Positions 1-7,621 of a DNA stretch of 14,523 nt are shown piece by piece; the first letter of the stretch is position 1; every line of letters begins with the position of its first letter. The stretch is from an uncultured Verrucomicrobiota bacterium (GTDB lineage Bacteria; Verrucomicrobiota; Kiritimatiellia; RFP12; UBA1067): positions 1 to 14,523 of the forward strand of contig CAMOXA010000020.1 in NCBI GenBank assembly GCA_946628745.1, read 5' to 3'. Below the pieces are notes generated by a model. That model did no database searches. It had not been told where the DNA came from and was given only the letters and a program-made list of their open reading frames with translations. Both the position numbers and the translations under genes were made by a program.

Positions 1-1016
1 CGCCGCTCTGGTCTGCCGGTTGCGGCGAAGCCGTGTATTTCTTCTCTACGTTCGGCTATCCGAACATGGGAGGCGACTATTTCACGACCCTGTTCGGCAT
101 CTCCGTCGCGTTGTGGCGGTGGGATGTCGACACGGCCCGCAAAAACAGAAGTTCCGGCGAGGGCAGCGAAAAGCCGAAAGCGAATTACAAGAGGTTTTGG
201 ACGAAACATCTCATGCTGGTGCCGGCTGTGGTGTTTTTCTTCTCGGCCATGATAACGCTTTCCCGCGCTTCGATAATGCTCGTGACTGCGCTGGCGATTC
301 TCTATTTCGTGCATGCGTTCACATGCTTCCTGCACAAAATGCACAAGGCGAAACGCGTCAAGGCCATCGCCGCAAATCTGCTGGTTCTCGTTCTGATAGC
401 GACTTTCTTCCTGGTGTTCCTTTCAAGCCGCGACAAGATGCTTGAGAATGAAGACTTCCGCTCGGATCTGAGACGGGAGGTCGCGACCATCGACGGGTCT
501 GGCGTTCTCGACAGAATGGCCGGCAAGGGCCAGTATCACGTGCGAGTCGCCGCTCAGGTGTGGCGCGACAATCTTTTGTTCGGATGCGGCGGCTGGGGCT
601 ACAGGCACTTCAGCATAGAGAAGATGACCGACGATGATATGGCGCACATGCAGAAGGTCGGCGGCGCGAACGTGCACAACGACATCCTGCAGTTCCTGGC
701 CGAGCACGGTCTCGTCGGAGTAATCATGCTCATAAGCATGGTGGTAATGCTGCTATGGCCGCTCGGCAGAATATGGAAGGCCCTCGTGGATTCCGTCAGG
801 TTCGTCAAACCAAAGGAGCAGCCGCCGCGGCCCATAGGAGTGTTTGCACTGCCGGCCAGCGTGTTCTGCATTCTCGCGACAGCTGTCGCGACGCTGATTC
901 ATTCCATGGCGGACTGTCCGCTTCGCAGCCCGGCCGTGCTTTCGCTGTTTTTCGTGTCTCTCGCGGCATTGGACGGCTTCTTGCCGAAGCTGAAAAAGCC
1001 CGAGGACGAGAAGTAG
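1..1016 (+). CDS. O-antigen ligase/polymerase family protein (Wzy_C), 5' truncated by window edge
   Basis: Integral membrane enzyme of the O-antigen ligase / Wzy polymerase / WaaL superfamily, which joins or polymerises undecaprenyl-linked glycans at the periplasmic face of the inner membrane. The frame is open to the window edge (first whole codon at 3), so the GTG at 33 is probably internal and the N-terminal half lies upstream. About 337 residues are visible. Family landmarks: the segment reading [11 protein letters not shown] near the edge resembles the NPNxxA region; a hydrophobic helix follows around 210-330; then a soluble stretch with [14 protein letters not shown]; then [16 protein letters not shown] at 673-720, the typical Wzy_C block; then [12 protein letters not shown] before the last helix. 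The tail is charged and cytosolic-looking. The gene ends 43 nt before dapL with no visible terminator, so they may be cotranscribed. It cannot be told from sequence whether this is a ligase or a polymerase. The exosortase and WecA-like genes 5-8 kb downstream fit an exopolysaccharide role. Confidence 0.86.
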   Translation, partial: PLWSAGCGEAVYFFSTFGYPNMGGDYFTTLFGISVALWRWDVDTARKNRSSGEGSEKPKANYKRFWTKHLMLVPAVVFFFSAMITLSRASIMLVTALAILYFVHAFTCFLHKMHKAKRVKAIAANLLVLVLIATFFLVFLSSRDKMLENEDFRSDLRREVATIDGSGVLDRMAGKGQYHVRVAAQVWRDNLLFGCGGWGYRHFSIEKMTDDDMAHMQKVGGANVHNDILQFLAEHGLVGVIMLISMVVMLLWPLGRIWKALVDSVRFVKPKEQPPRPIGVFALPASVFCILATAVATLIHSMADCPLRSPAVLSLFFVSLAALDGFLPKLKKPEDEK

Positions 1017-1059
1017 GACGCAACGCCGCGGCGAAACATTCAACCCAGGAGGCACAACG

Positions 1060-2283
1060 ATGCTGCATGTAAACGAAAACTATTCCAAGATACGCGCTAG
1101 CTATCTGTTCACTGAAATCGCCCACCGCGTCGCGGAGCATCAGGCGAAGAACCCCGGGGCGAAGATAATACGCCTTGGAATAGGCGACGTCACCGAGCCG
1201 CTGGCGCCTGCGGTGGTCGAGGCCATGCACAAGGCTGTCGATGACGAGGCCTCTCGCGAGAACTTCCACGGCTACGGGCCGGAGCAAGGTTATGCGTTCC
1301 TGCGCGAGAAGGCCGCAAAGTGCGACTTCCAGGATCGCGGTGTCGATGTGGCCGCGGACGAAATATTCGTTTCGGACGGCGCCAAGTGCGACTGCGGCAA
1401 TATACAGGAACTGTTCGCGGGGGATGTCAAGATCGCGGTGGGCGATCCGGTCTATCCTGTCTATGTCGACACCAATGTCATGGCCGGCAGAACGGGATTG
1501 AACGACAACGGACGCTACGGCGGGCTCGTGTATTTGACATGCGACGCGACGAACGGTTTCGTCCCCGGGCCTGAATCGGCCAAAGGGTGCGACATAGTAT
1601 ATCTTTGCTATCCGAACAATCCAACAGGCGCGGTCGCGACTCTCGACAGACTCCAAGAGTGGGTCGATTGGGCGAACGCCGAGAAATCGCTGATCCTGTT
1701 CGACGCGGCGTACGAAGCGTTCATACGAACGCCGGGAATTCCACACTCGATCTACGAGTGCAAAGGTGCGAGAAGCTGTGCGATAGAGTTTCGCAGTTTT
1801 TCCAAGACCGCGGGATTCACAGGTGTCAGGTGCGGCTACACGGTCGTGCCGAAGGGCCTTGTCGCGTATGCGGCGGACGGCACTCCGGTGGAACTCAGGC
1901 CGATGTGGACGCGCCGCCAGACGACGAAGTTCAACGGCGCCAGCTACGTAACCCAGAGGGGAGCGGAAGCCGTCTACTCGCCGGAAGGTTCGGCGCAGTG
2001 CCGCGCGACGATAGACTTCTATCTTGAGAATGGGCGTCTTATGAAAGAAGCGCTGGCGTCGCTCGGTTATTCCGTGTCGGGCGGAGGGGATTCTCCGTAT
2101 CTCTGGGTCGATGTGAAGGGCGACAGCTGGGACGCCTTCGACAGACTGCTTAAAGAAGCCAATGTCGTCACGACGCCCGGCGCCGGCTTCGGACGCGCCG
2201 GCGAGGGCTACATAAGGATATCGTCGTTCAACTCCCGCGAGAACGTGCTGGAGGCCATAGACAGAATAAGGGGGGTGCTGTGA
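1060..2283 (+). CDS. dapL: LL-diaminopimelate aminotransferase
   Basis: PLP-dependent class I/II aminotransferase that converts tetrahydrodipicolinate plus glutamate directly to LL-diaminopimelate, bypassing the succinylase/acetylase steps of lysine and peptidoglycan biosynthesis in the cytosol. The 407 aa length fits the family (about 400-410). Visible signatures: N-terminal [35 protein letters not shown]; the DapL hallmark [23 protein letters not shown]; and [10 protein letters not shown] with K249 as the predicted Schiff-base lysine. YIRISSF near the C-terminus carries the substrate-carboxylate arginine. The start is set by a perfect AGGAGG at 1047-1052, 7 nt before the ATG. The stop overlaps the next gene's GTG by 4 nt, implying translational coupling to the solute-binding protein. 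Isoleucine is mostly coded by AUA here (14 of 19 by my count). Asd, three genes downstream, supplies an earlier step of the same pathway; dapA and dapB are not in the window. Confidence 0.95.
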   Translation: MLHVNENYSKIRASYLFTEIAHRVAEHQAKNPGAKIIRLGIGDVTEPLAPAVVEAMHKAVDDEASRENFHGYGPEQGYAFLREKAAKCDFQDRGVDVAADEIFVSDGAKCDCGNIQELFAGDVKIAVGDPVYPVYVDTNVMAGRTGLNDNGRYGGLVYLTCDATNGFVPGPESAKGCDIVYLCYPNNPTGAVATLDRLQEWVDWANAEKSLILFDAAYEAFIRTPGIPHSIYECKGARSCAIEFRSFSKTAGFTGVRCGYTVVPKGLVAYAADGTPVELRPMWTRRQTTKFNGASYVTQRGAEAVYSPEGSAQCRATIDFYLENGRLMKEALASLGYSVSGGGDSPYLWVDVKGDSWDAFDRLLKEANVVTTPGAGFGRAGEGYIRISSFNSRENVLEAIDRIRGVL

Positions 2284-4049
2284 ACGGATTGATTTCGGCG
2301 ACCATTATCGCCGCAGCGACATGGTTCCCGGCCGACGGCTGGCGCGACACTCCGGACCCGATAGCCTCGCCGCACGCCAAAAAGGGAGGCACCCTGAGAT
2401 TCAACGGATCTCAGCCGCCGAAAAGCCTCAATGCATACATCGACACCAATACATACACGTCGATGATGTTTTCGCTGATGTACGAAAGCCTGGTGTCGAC
2501 CGACACCGAGACGATGGACTTCGTGCCGATGATAGCGAAACGCTGGTCGATTTCGGACGACGGCCGCGAGTTCGTCTTCATCATCGACGAGCGCGCGAAA
2601 TGGTCTGACGGCGCGCCCGTGACGGCCGAGGACGTAAAGTGGACGTTCGATGTCGTGATGGCGCCCGGCAGCGACACGGGTTCCTGGAAGATGATCCTCG
2701 GCGCGTTCGAGTCGCCTGAAGTGCTGGATGCCGGGTCGGCGCGCCCGCTTGCCATAAGGTTCCGCAAGAAGGGCGACTCCGCGCGGGACTGGCGAGATCT
2801 CATACACTGCGGCACTTTCTGGATCTTGCCTAAGCACGCTTTCGCGCATGTCGAGTTCAACAAACTCGACATGCTCGGTGCCGTCGTAGGCGGGCCATAC
2901 CGCATCACCCGCGTCGCCGAGCAGATCGAGACGGAATACAGCCGCGTGCCGGAATGGTGGAGGGCGGACTTCCCGAGTTGCGTCGGCACATGCAACTTCG
3001 ACAGGATTCTGATGCGCTACTACATCGACAACGAGAATGCTTTCGACGCGTTGAAGAAAGGCAATATCGACGTCTATCCCGTCTATACCGCGCGAATCTG
3101 GGCGAAGGAGACGAAAGGCGACAGGTTCACGCACAACTGGCTTGTCAAGCGCCGCGTCTCGAACCACGAGCCGGTCGGCTACCAGGGCTTCGCCATGAAT
3201 ATGCGCCGCTGGCCCTTTGACGACATCCGCGTCAGAAAGGCCATGGCGAAACTCATCGACCGCGAGAAGATGAACAAGACGATGATGTTCAACGAGTACT
3301 TCATGCAGAATTCGATCTACCGGGACCTGTACGACGAGAAGCATCCGTGCCGGAACGAGCTCCTGCTGTTCGACAGGGAAGGCGCGTCCAGACTCCTCTC
3401 GGAGGCCGGTTTCGTGCGCAACCCGGAGACCGGCGCCCTGGAAAAGGACGGCCGCGCTTTCGCGTTCGAGTTCCTGTCCCGCTCGGCGAGCGAAGACAAG
3501 TTTCTCGTCCATTTCAACGCCGCGCTGGAATCGCTTGGAATCAAAATGTCCATTGTCCGCAAGGATTTCGCCAACTGGATGCGCGATATGGACGCGTTCA
3601 ATTTCGACATGACATGGCAGTCGTGGGGCGGCGTGCTCTTCAAGACGCCGGAAGTGTCGTGGCTCTCCAGCGAGGCCGATCGCAATCAGAGCAACAATAC
3701 GGTGGGGTTCAAGTCCGACGCTGTCGACGCGCTGATTAAGGCTGAGAAGTCCATGGAGACGTTTGCCGAGCGCGAAGCCGCGTACCGGGAAATAGACCGG
3801 CTCGTTTGTGCACAGTGTCCGTGCGCGTTCCTTTGGAACATCTCCGACAAGCGGCTTGTCTACTGGAACCGCTTCGGCATGCCCGATGCGGTGCTTTCGC
3901 GCTACGGCAACGAGGCGAGCGTACTGACATACTGGTGGTACGATGGTGATAAAGACGCGGAACTGGCCGAGGCGCAGAAGAATGGACGCTTTCTGCCGGC
4001 GGTCGCGGAAAAGGTCGATTACGACGAGGTCGTCGGCAGGACGAAATGA
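2280..4049 (+). CDS. YejA-like ABC transporter solute-binding protein, family 5
   Basis: Periplasmic binding protein of the SBP_bac_5 (DppA/OppA/YejA) family, which delivers peptides or similar ligands to an ABC importer. It is 589 aa, matching the roughly 600 aa of YejA. The mature region opens with the family-typical [10 protein letters not shown]. Later come [17 protein letters not shown], then GGPYRITRV, the WWRADFP...[27 protein letters not shown] stretch (positions about 2958-3070), [24 protein letters not shown], and WQSWGG, all placed as in YejA. The start is GTG at 2280, overlapping the dapL stop, with AAGGGGGG 4 nt upstream. The N-terminus is short and hydrophobic ([13 protein letters not shown]) but has no basic residue and no lipobox cysteine, so it is a weak signal peptide; the export route is uncertain. 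No permease or ATPase gene is nearby, so the partner must be elsewhere. YejA relatives bind microcin C or, in Agrobacterium, muropeptides; the ligand here is unknown. Confidence 0.88.
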   Translation: MNGLISATIIAAATWFPADGWRDTPDPIASPHAKKGGTLRFNGSQPPKSLNAYIDTNTYTSMMFSLMYESLVSTDTETMDFVPMIAKRWSISDDGREFVFIIDERAKWSDGAPVTAEDVKWTFDVVMAPGSDTGSWKMILGAFESPEVLDAGSARPLAIRFRKKGDSARDWRDLIHCGTFWILPKHAFAHVEFNKLDMLGAVVGGPYRITRVAEQIETEYSRVPEWWRADFPSCVGTCNFDRILMRYYIDNENAFDALKKGNIDVYPVYTARIWAKETKGDRFTHNWLVKRRVSNHEPVGYQGFAMNMRRWPFDDIRVRKAMAKLIDREKMNKTMMFNEYFMQNSIYRDLYDEKHPCRNELLLFDREGASRLLSEAGFVRNPETGALEKDGRAFAFEFLSRSASEDKFLVHFNAALESLGIKMSIVRKDFANWMRDMDAFNFDMTWQSWGGVLFKTPEVSWLSSEADRNQSNNTVGFKSDAVDALIKAEKSMETFAEREAAYREIDRLVCAQCPCAFLWNISDKRLVYWNRFGMPDAVLSRYGNEASVLTYWWYDGDKDAELAEAQKNGRFLPAVAEKVDYDEVVGRTK

Positions 4050-4882
4050 AAGACGACTACGAGCTTCTGGACTCTGGCGGCGGGCGCAAGCTAGAGCGGT
4101 TCGGCAGATGTGTGCTGGCGCGTCCGTGCTCGCAGGCCATGTGGCGGCAGACTTTGCCGGAATCCGCGTGGCGCGAGGCCGACGCGTCGTTCGACCGGGA
4201 AGACGGCAACCGCTGGCACGGACGGGGCAACCTGCCCAAGGAGTGGACGATAGAGACTGCGGGCATCCGTTTCAAACTCGGCGGGACCGACTTCGGCCAC
4301 CTTGGAATATTCCCCGAGCAGCGTGCGCAGTGGCGCTGGATACGCGAGGCCTTGGCAGGCCGTCGCGCCAGCGTGCTCAATCTTTTCGCGTACTCTGGAG
4401 GCTCCACTCTCGCCGCCGCGCTCGCCGGGGCTGAGGTGTGCCATCTCGACGCGTCGCGTGGCATGGTCGACTGGGCGCGCGAAAACGCGGCGCTCAACGG
4501 CCTGTCGCAGGCGCCGGTTCGGTGGATAGTTGACGATGCGCACAAATTCATGAAACGCGAAATCCGCCGCGGCCGCCGTTACGACGCCATAGTTCTCGAT
4601 CCGCCGACATTCGGCCGCGGCGCCGCGGGGGAGATGTACAAGATAGAACGCGATCTTGGCGAGACGCTGTCGCTCGTGCGCGAGCTTCTGTCGCCGTCGC
4701 CGCTTTTCGTGCTGTTTTCGTCGCACACCCCCGGACTGTCCTGCCGCGTCGCCGAGAACATCTTGTCCCAGATGTTCCCTGCCGCAAAGCTTGAAAGCGG
4801 CGAGATGCTTCTCGAAGGCCGGTCCATGCCGTGCCCAAGCGGCATTTTCAGCCGCGCCCGGTTTGCGACACTTTCCCATTGA
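4046..4882 (+). CDS. Class I SAM-dependent methyltransferase, RlmI-like (PF10672-type)
   Basis: Predicted cytosolic RNA methyltransferase related to the catalytic half of RlmI (23S rRNA m5C1962). The 278 aa show the Rossmann fold in order: VLNLFAYSGGSTLAAALAGAE with the SAM loop at 112-120; an acidic residue in CHLDASRGMVDWARENAALNG that should bind the ribose; VDDAHKFM; and the catalytic-region motif IVLDPPTFGRG, with DPPTFGRG at 185-192. The C-terminal GRSMPCPSGIFSRA resembles the end of this family. RlmI itself is about 396 aa with an N-terminal PUA domain, which is missing here, as in many shorter relatives. The exact rRNA base, or whether rRNA is the substrate at all, is not known. The ATG overlaps the previous stop by 4 nt (ATGA) and has AGGA 4 nt upstream, so it is the third gene of the dapL block. 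Its stop codon is embedded in the next promoter. Confidence 0.85.
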   Translation: MKDDYELLDSGGGRKLERFGRCVLARPCSQAMWRQTLPESAWREADASFDREDGNRWHGRGNLPKEWTIETAGIRFKLGGTDFGHLGIFPEQRAQWRWIREALAGRRASVLNLFAYSGGSTLAAALAGAEVCHLDASRGMVDWARENAALNGLSQAPVRWIVDDAHKFMKREIRRGRRYDAIVLDPPTFGRGAAGEMYKIERDLGETLSLVRELLSPSPLFVLFSSHTPGLSCRVAENILSQMFPAAKLESGEMLLEGRSMPCPSGIFSRARFATLSH

Positions 4883-4908
4883 CCTGCGGGGGCAAATAGT
4901 GGTATAAT
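4879..4908 (+). promoter_or_regulatory. Sigma-70-type promoter for tRNA-Arg/asd
   Basis: TTGACC at 4879-4884 (-35, 5 of 6 consensus bases) and a perfect TATAAT at 4903-4908 (-10) are separated by 18 nt. Transcription should begin near 4915, giving a leader of about 85 nt before the mature tRNA. The -35 element contains the TGA stop codon of the methyltransferase gene (4880-4882). This separates the asd-exosortase block from the dapL block, although read-through cannot be excluded because I see no terminator between them. Confidence 0.8.
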
Positions 4909-4924
4909 AACCGCCCAATGTCAT

Positions 4925-4936
4925 CCGAAGGTTGCT
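4925..4936 (+). repeat. 12-nt exact direct repeat shared by leader and tRNA-Arg
   Basis: CCGAAGGTTGCT at 4925-4936 recurs exactly at 5040-5051. The second copy covers the 3' side of the anticodon stem, the variable loop and the start of the T stem of the tRNA. In the leader the sequence continues TTCGG, so it can fold as a small hairpin CCGAA/TTCGG with a 7-nt loop. Two readings are possible: a remnant of a decayed tRNA duplicate, or chance. No full tRNA can be folded in the leader. Confidence 0.6.
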
Positions 4937-4945
4937 TTCGGGCAG

Positions 4946-4965
4946 CGCGAACACGACGGTTCGCG
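4946..4965 (+). other. Stem-loop in the tRNA/asd 5' leader
   Basis: CGCGAAC at 4946-4952 and GTTCGCG at 4959-4965 form a perfect 7-bp inverted repeat around a 6-nt loop. No T-run follows, so it does not look like an intrinsic terminator. It lies 34 nt before the mature tRNA 5' end and could be a structured leader removed during tRNA processing. Function is not known. Confidence 0.5.
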
Positions 4966-4999
4966 GCATGAATGCGGCGGAGCGGATATCGTGGATAAT

Positions 5000-5076
5000 G
5001 CGACTATAGCTCAATTGGATAGAGCGTTGGCCTCCGAAGCCGAAGGTTGCTGGTTCGATCCCAGTTAGTCGCACCA
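5000..5076 (+). tRNA. tRNA-Arg, anticodon CCG
   Basis: A complete 77-nt cloverleaf with encoded CCA. The acceptor stem GCGACTA (5000-5006) pairs with TAGTCGC (5066-5072); the discriminator is A5073 and CCA is 5074-5076. The D arm is GCTC/GAGC with AATTGGATA in the loop. The anticodon stem TTGGC/GCCGA encloses loop CTCCGAA, giving anticodon CCG at 5033+1 to 5036, which reads the CGG arginine codon. The T arm is GCTGG/CCAGT with the TTCGATC loop. It is preceded by a strong promoter and followed after only 16 nt by asd, so a dicistronic tRNA-mRNA precursor is likely, to be separated by 3' tRNA processing. Confidence 0.97.
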
Positions 5077-5092
5077 TATTGCAAGGAACAAG

Positions 5093-6103
5093 ATGAAGAC
5101 ATACAATGTAGGTCTTGTCGGCGTCGGCGCGGTCGGCACCGAGATGATCAAGGTTCTTAAAGAGCGCAAGTTCCCGTGCGGGAAAGTGCAGGTGTTCGCT
5201 TCCCGCGAACGCGACGAAGAGATACTCGGCGAGACGTATCATGTAAGAAAAGCCGACGAGAATTCGTTCGCCGGGATGGATATCGTTCTTTTCGCCGGCA
5301 AGACGGACGTCGCGCTGCAGCTGAAGGACGCGGTCGTGAAGGCTGGCGCGAAGATGATCGACAATTCGCGCGCCTTTCGCCAGGATCCGGAAGTCCCGCT
5401 CGTCGTTCCGCAGGTGAATGCCGAAGACCTCGACTGGAACAAGGGTGTCATTGCGAACCCGAATTGCACTACGGCGATCATGCTGGAGGCTGTCGCGCCG
5501 CTTCACAAAGCCAAGGGCCTGAAGCGTCTGATCGCGTCCACATATCAGGCCGCGTCCGGCGCGGGCGCTCCGGGTCTTGCTGAGCTTGAACAGCAGATAC
5601 ACGAGTATGCGGAAGGTAGACCGCTCACGGTCAGCGCGTTCCAGCATCAGCTTACATACAATCTTATCCCGCACATCGACAAGTTCGACACTACGAACTG
5701 GTATACGCTGGAGGAGCTGAAGATGCGCAACGAGGCCCGCAAGATGTTGCACCATCCCGGTCTCATGCTTAGCTGCACCTGCGTGCGCGTGCCGATTGCC
5801 CGGGCGCATTCCGAGTCGCTCAACCTGGAATTTGAAAATCCGATCACGCCCGCCGAGGCCCGCGAGATACTTTCGAAGTCCGAAGGCGTTCGCGTGGTCG
5901 ACGATCCGCTCAACGGTGGATACCCGATGCCGCTCGACGCCACGGCGAAATACGATGTTCTGGCGGGGCGCATCCGGCAGGACATCTCCCGCGACGACGG
6001 CAGGGGCCTTGAGATGTTTGTCTCCGGCGACCAGCTGCTCCGCGGCGCGGCGCTGAACGCTGTCGAGATTGCCGAACATCTGGTTAAACGCGGTCTGGTG
6101 TAA
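5093..6103 (+). CDS. asd: Aspartate-semialdehyde dehydrogenase
   Basis: NADP-dependent enzyme that reduces aspartyl phosphate to aspartate semialdehyde, the branch point to diaminopimelate/lysine, threonine and methionine. The 336 aa match the usual length. An N-terminal nucleotide-binding loop reads VGLVGVGAVGTEMIKVL; SRAFR follows the middle of the first domain; NPNCTT carries the catalytic cysteine C125; and CVRVPIARAHSES supplies the substrate arginine R232 and catalytic histidine H239. The start has AAGGA at 5083-5087, 5 nt before the ATG. It lies 16 nt after the tRNA CCA end, so its ribosome-binding site is freed or left close to the 5' end when the tRNA is cut out. The exosortase gene starts 6 nt after its stop, so it is probably the first protein gene of an operon with the envelope genes. 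It pairs functionally with dapL upstream. Confidence 0.95.
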   Translation: MKTYNVGLVGVGAVGTEMIKVLKERKFPCGKVQVFASRERDEEILGETYHVRKADENSFAGMDIVLFAGKTDVALQLKDAVVKAGAKMIDNSRAFRQDPEVPLVVPQVNAEDLDWNKGVIANPNCTTAIMLEAVAPLHKAKGLKRLIASTYQAASGAGAPGLAELEQQIHEYAEGRPLTVSAFQHQLTYNLIPHIDKFDTTNWYTLEELKMRNEARKMLHHPGLMLSCTCVRVPIARAHSESLNLEFENPITPAEAREILSKSEGVRVVDDPLNGGYPMPLDATAKYDVLAGRIRQDISRDDGRGLEMFVSGDQLLRGAALNAVEIAEHLVKRGLV

Positions 6104-6109
6104 AACGAC

Positions 6110-7621
6110 ATGCCGGCGCAGGGGGCGAAGCTTAGGGCTGGTGTTCTGGCCGCCGTCTTGGCGGTGGTGCTGTTCGGCTTCAGGGCGATGATATTCAATC
6201 ATCTGCCCGGAGTGTTCACCGCCCCGGAAGAGGATATGGACTATGCCTGGTTCGTGCCTCTGTTTTCGCTGGCCGTCCTGTGGACGGAGCGGCGGCAGCT
6301 CTCCGGCTCGCTTGGCGCCCCGTCCTTCTGGGGCGTCCTTGCGGCCGTGCCGTGCCTCGCGCTCGGTCTGCTTGGCACGCGCGGGCTTCAAGTCCGGTTC
6401 GAGCTTCTGGCTTTTATCGGCTTGATTGTCGCCGTGCCGTATGCAATCTTCGGCCGGGAGTGCGCCAAAAGGGTCGCGTTCCCGGCGGCGTGCCTGCTGT
6501 TCTGCATGCCGCTCGCGTCATATCTGTCGATATTCACCGTGCACTTGCGGCTGTTTGCCAGCGCGGTTGCAGGCGGCATACTATCCGTATTCTTCGACGG
6601 CGTCGTACGCGAGGGCAATCTTATTGGACTTTCGGACGTCATCATCGACGGATCGCCGTTCGTGATAGATATCGCCAACCCGTGCAGCGGATTGAGGTCG
6701 ATATTCGCTCTGATGGCCATATCTGTCGGCTACGGCTACTTCACCCAGCCGACCTGGACGCGCCGCGCGATTCTGCTGGTCCTTTCCTTGCCTATAGCGA
6801 TTCTCGGCAACATCGTGCGCATCATGTCGATATGCATTGTCGCCAAAAGCGCCGATCCCGCGTTCGCGATCGGTTTCTATCACGACTTTTCCGGCTTTGT
6901 GGTTTTTGCCGTGGCTCTGCTTTTGATGGTCGCCGCCGGCGGGGTGTTGGACAGGGTGTTCGGCACCGCAGCGAACGGAGAATCTCCTGAGCCGCCCTGC
7001 GCCGTCGCCGCGCCGCCGGCCCGGGGTGCGGCGTCCTTCCTGCCAGTCGCGCTTGTCGCGCTTCTCGTCGTGCCTGTCATGGTTTACCAGTCGATGTCGC
7101 CGGAACCTGCACTGACAGAGCCTCCGAAAGTGGTCTTCCCGTCGATTGACGGTTTTACGGTCGAACGGCTGCCTCTCTCGGAGGCGGAAGAGAAGCAGCT
7201 TGTCGGCGCGACAGTCGAAAAGCGCATTTACAAGTCCGTCGGCAACGGCTTCTGGTTTATGACCACCAGTGTCACAAGCGGCGCGAGCAAGAGCTCGATG
7301 CATCGGCCAGAACTCTGTCTGCCGTCGCAAGGATTCGACATGGGCGAGTCTCACACGCTGGATTCCGCCGGTATCTCCTGGCGGGTGATACCGCTTGCTC
7401 CAAAGGGCGACCGGCAGGGGGCGCTTTTCGCCTACACTTTCGCCAACCAGGACGGATACCGCACCGATTCGCACGAAGCCAGGATATGGCGGGATGTCTG
7501 GGATCGCTCCGTCCACAACCGCATCGACCGCTGGGTAATGGTCACTGTGCAGGTGCCGACCTCCGACGAAAACGTGCTGAGGGCGGTCCTTGGCGAAATG
7601 AAGGGAGTTGTCGAATGGTGA
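6110..7621 (+). CDS. Exosortase with C-terminal EpsI domain
   Basis: Polytopic inner-membrane cysteine transpeptidase-like enzyme of the exosortase/archaeosortase family, expected to process proteins carrying a PEP-CTERM-like C-terminal signal during export with exopolysaccharide. The 503 aa comprise about eight hydrophobic segments over residues 10-285, then a soluble C-terminal part. The family triad is visible: C192 in NPCSGLRS, R237 in LGNIVRI and H258 in YHDFSGF. From about residue 344 an EpsI-type domain begins (FPSIDGF), with its signature HRPELCLPSQGFDMG at 398-412. Exosortase-EpsI fusions are known in several XrtA/XrtD-like subfamilies; I cannot name the subfamily. The ATG at 6110 lacks a clear Shine-Dalgarno and probably depends on coupling to asd, 6 nt upstream. 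The 3' end overlaps the WecA-like gene by 7 nt. No protein with a recognisable PEP-CTERM tail is encoded in the window. Confidence 0.92.
   Translation: MPAQGAKLRAGVLAAVLAVVLFGFRAMIFNHLPGVFTAPEEDMDYAWFVPLFSLAVLWTERRQLSGSLGAPSFWGVLAAVPCLALGLLGTRGLQVRFELLAFIGLIVAVPYAIFGRECAKRVAFPAACLLFCMPLASYLSIFTVHLRLFASAVAGGILSVFFDGVVREGNLIGLSDVIIDGSPFVIDIANPCSGLRSIFALMAISVGYGYFTQPTWTRRAILLVLSLPIAILGNIVRIMSICIVAKSADPAFAIGFYHDFSGFVVFAVALLLMVAAGGVLDRVFGTAANGESPEPPCAVAAPPARGAASFLPVALVALLVVPVMVYQSMSPEPALTEPPKVVFPSIDGFTVERLPLSEAEEKQLVGATVEKRIYKSVGNGFWFMTTSVTSGASKSSMHRPELCLPSQGFDMGESHTLDSAGISWRVIPLAPKGDRQGALFAYTFANQDGYRTDSHEARIWRDVWDRSVHNRIDRWVMVTVQVPTSDENVLRAVLGEMKGVVEW

Noticed and set aside
2208..3512. A 434-codon - strand open frame opposite the binding-protein gene
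   Set aside because: Shadow of a recognised YejA-like protein; low-complexity composition and no family motifs.
4214..4229. TGGCACG followed 10 nt later by GC, a possible -24/-12 sigma-54 site
   Set aside because: It lies inside the methyltransferase coding region, the -12 part is poor (GGGCA), and no gene starts nearby downstream.
4091..6391. A 766-codon open frame on the - strand across the methyltransferase, tRNA, asd and exosortase start
   Set aside because: It is antisense to recognisable genes and crosses the tRNA. The stretch read from the tRNA complement (IEPATFGFGGQRSIQLSY) is the well-known spurious peptide produced by translating tRNA-Arg genes backwards. Long antisense frames are expected with GC-rich third positions.
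7486..7614. An earlier in-frame start for the WecA-like gene
   Set aside because: It would add 43 residues without family similarity inside the exosortase gene; ATG 7615 has AGGGAG at the right distance and begins just before the first membrane helix.
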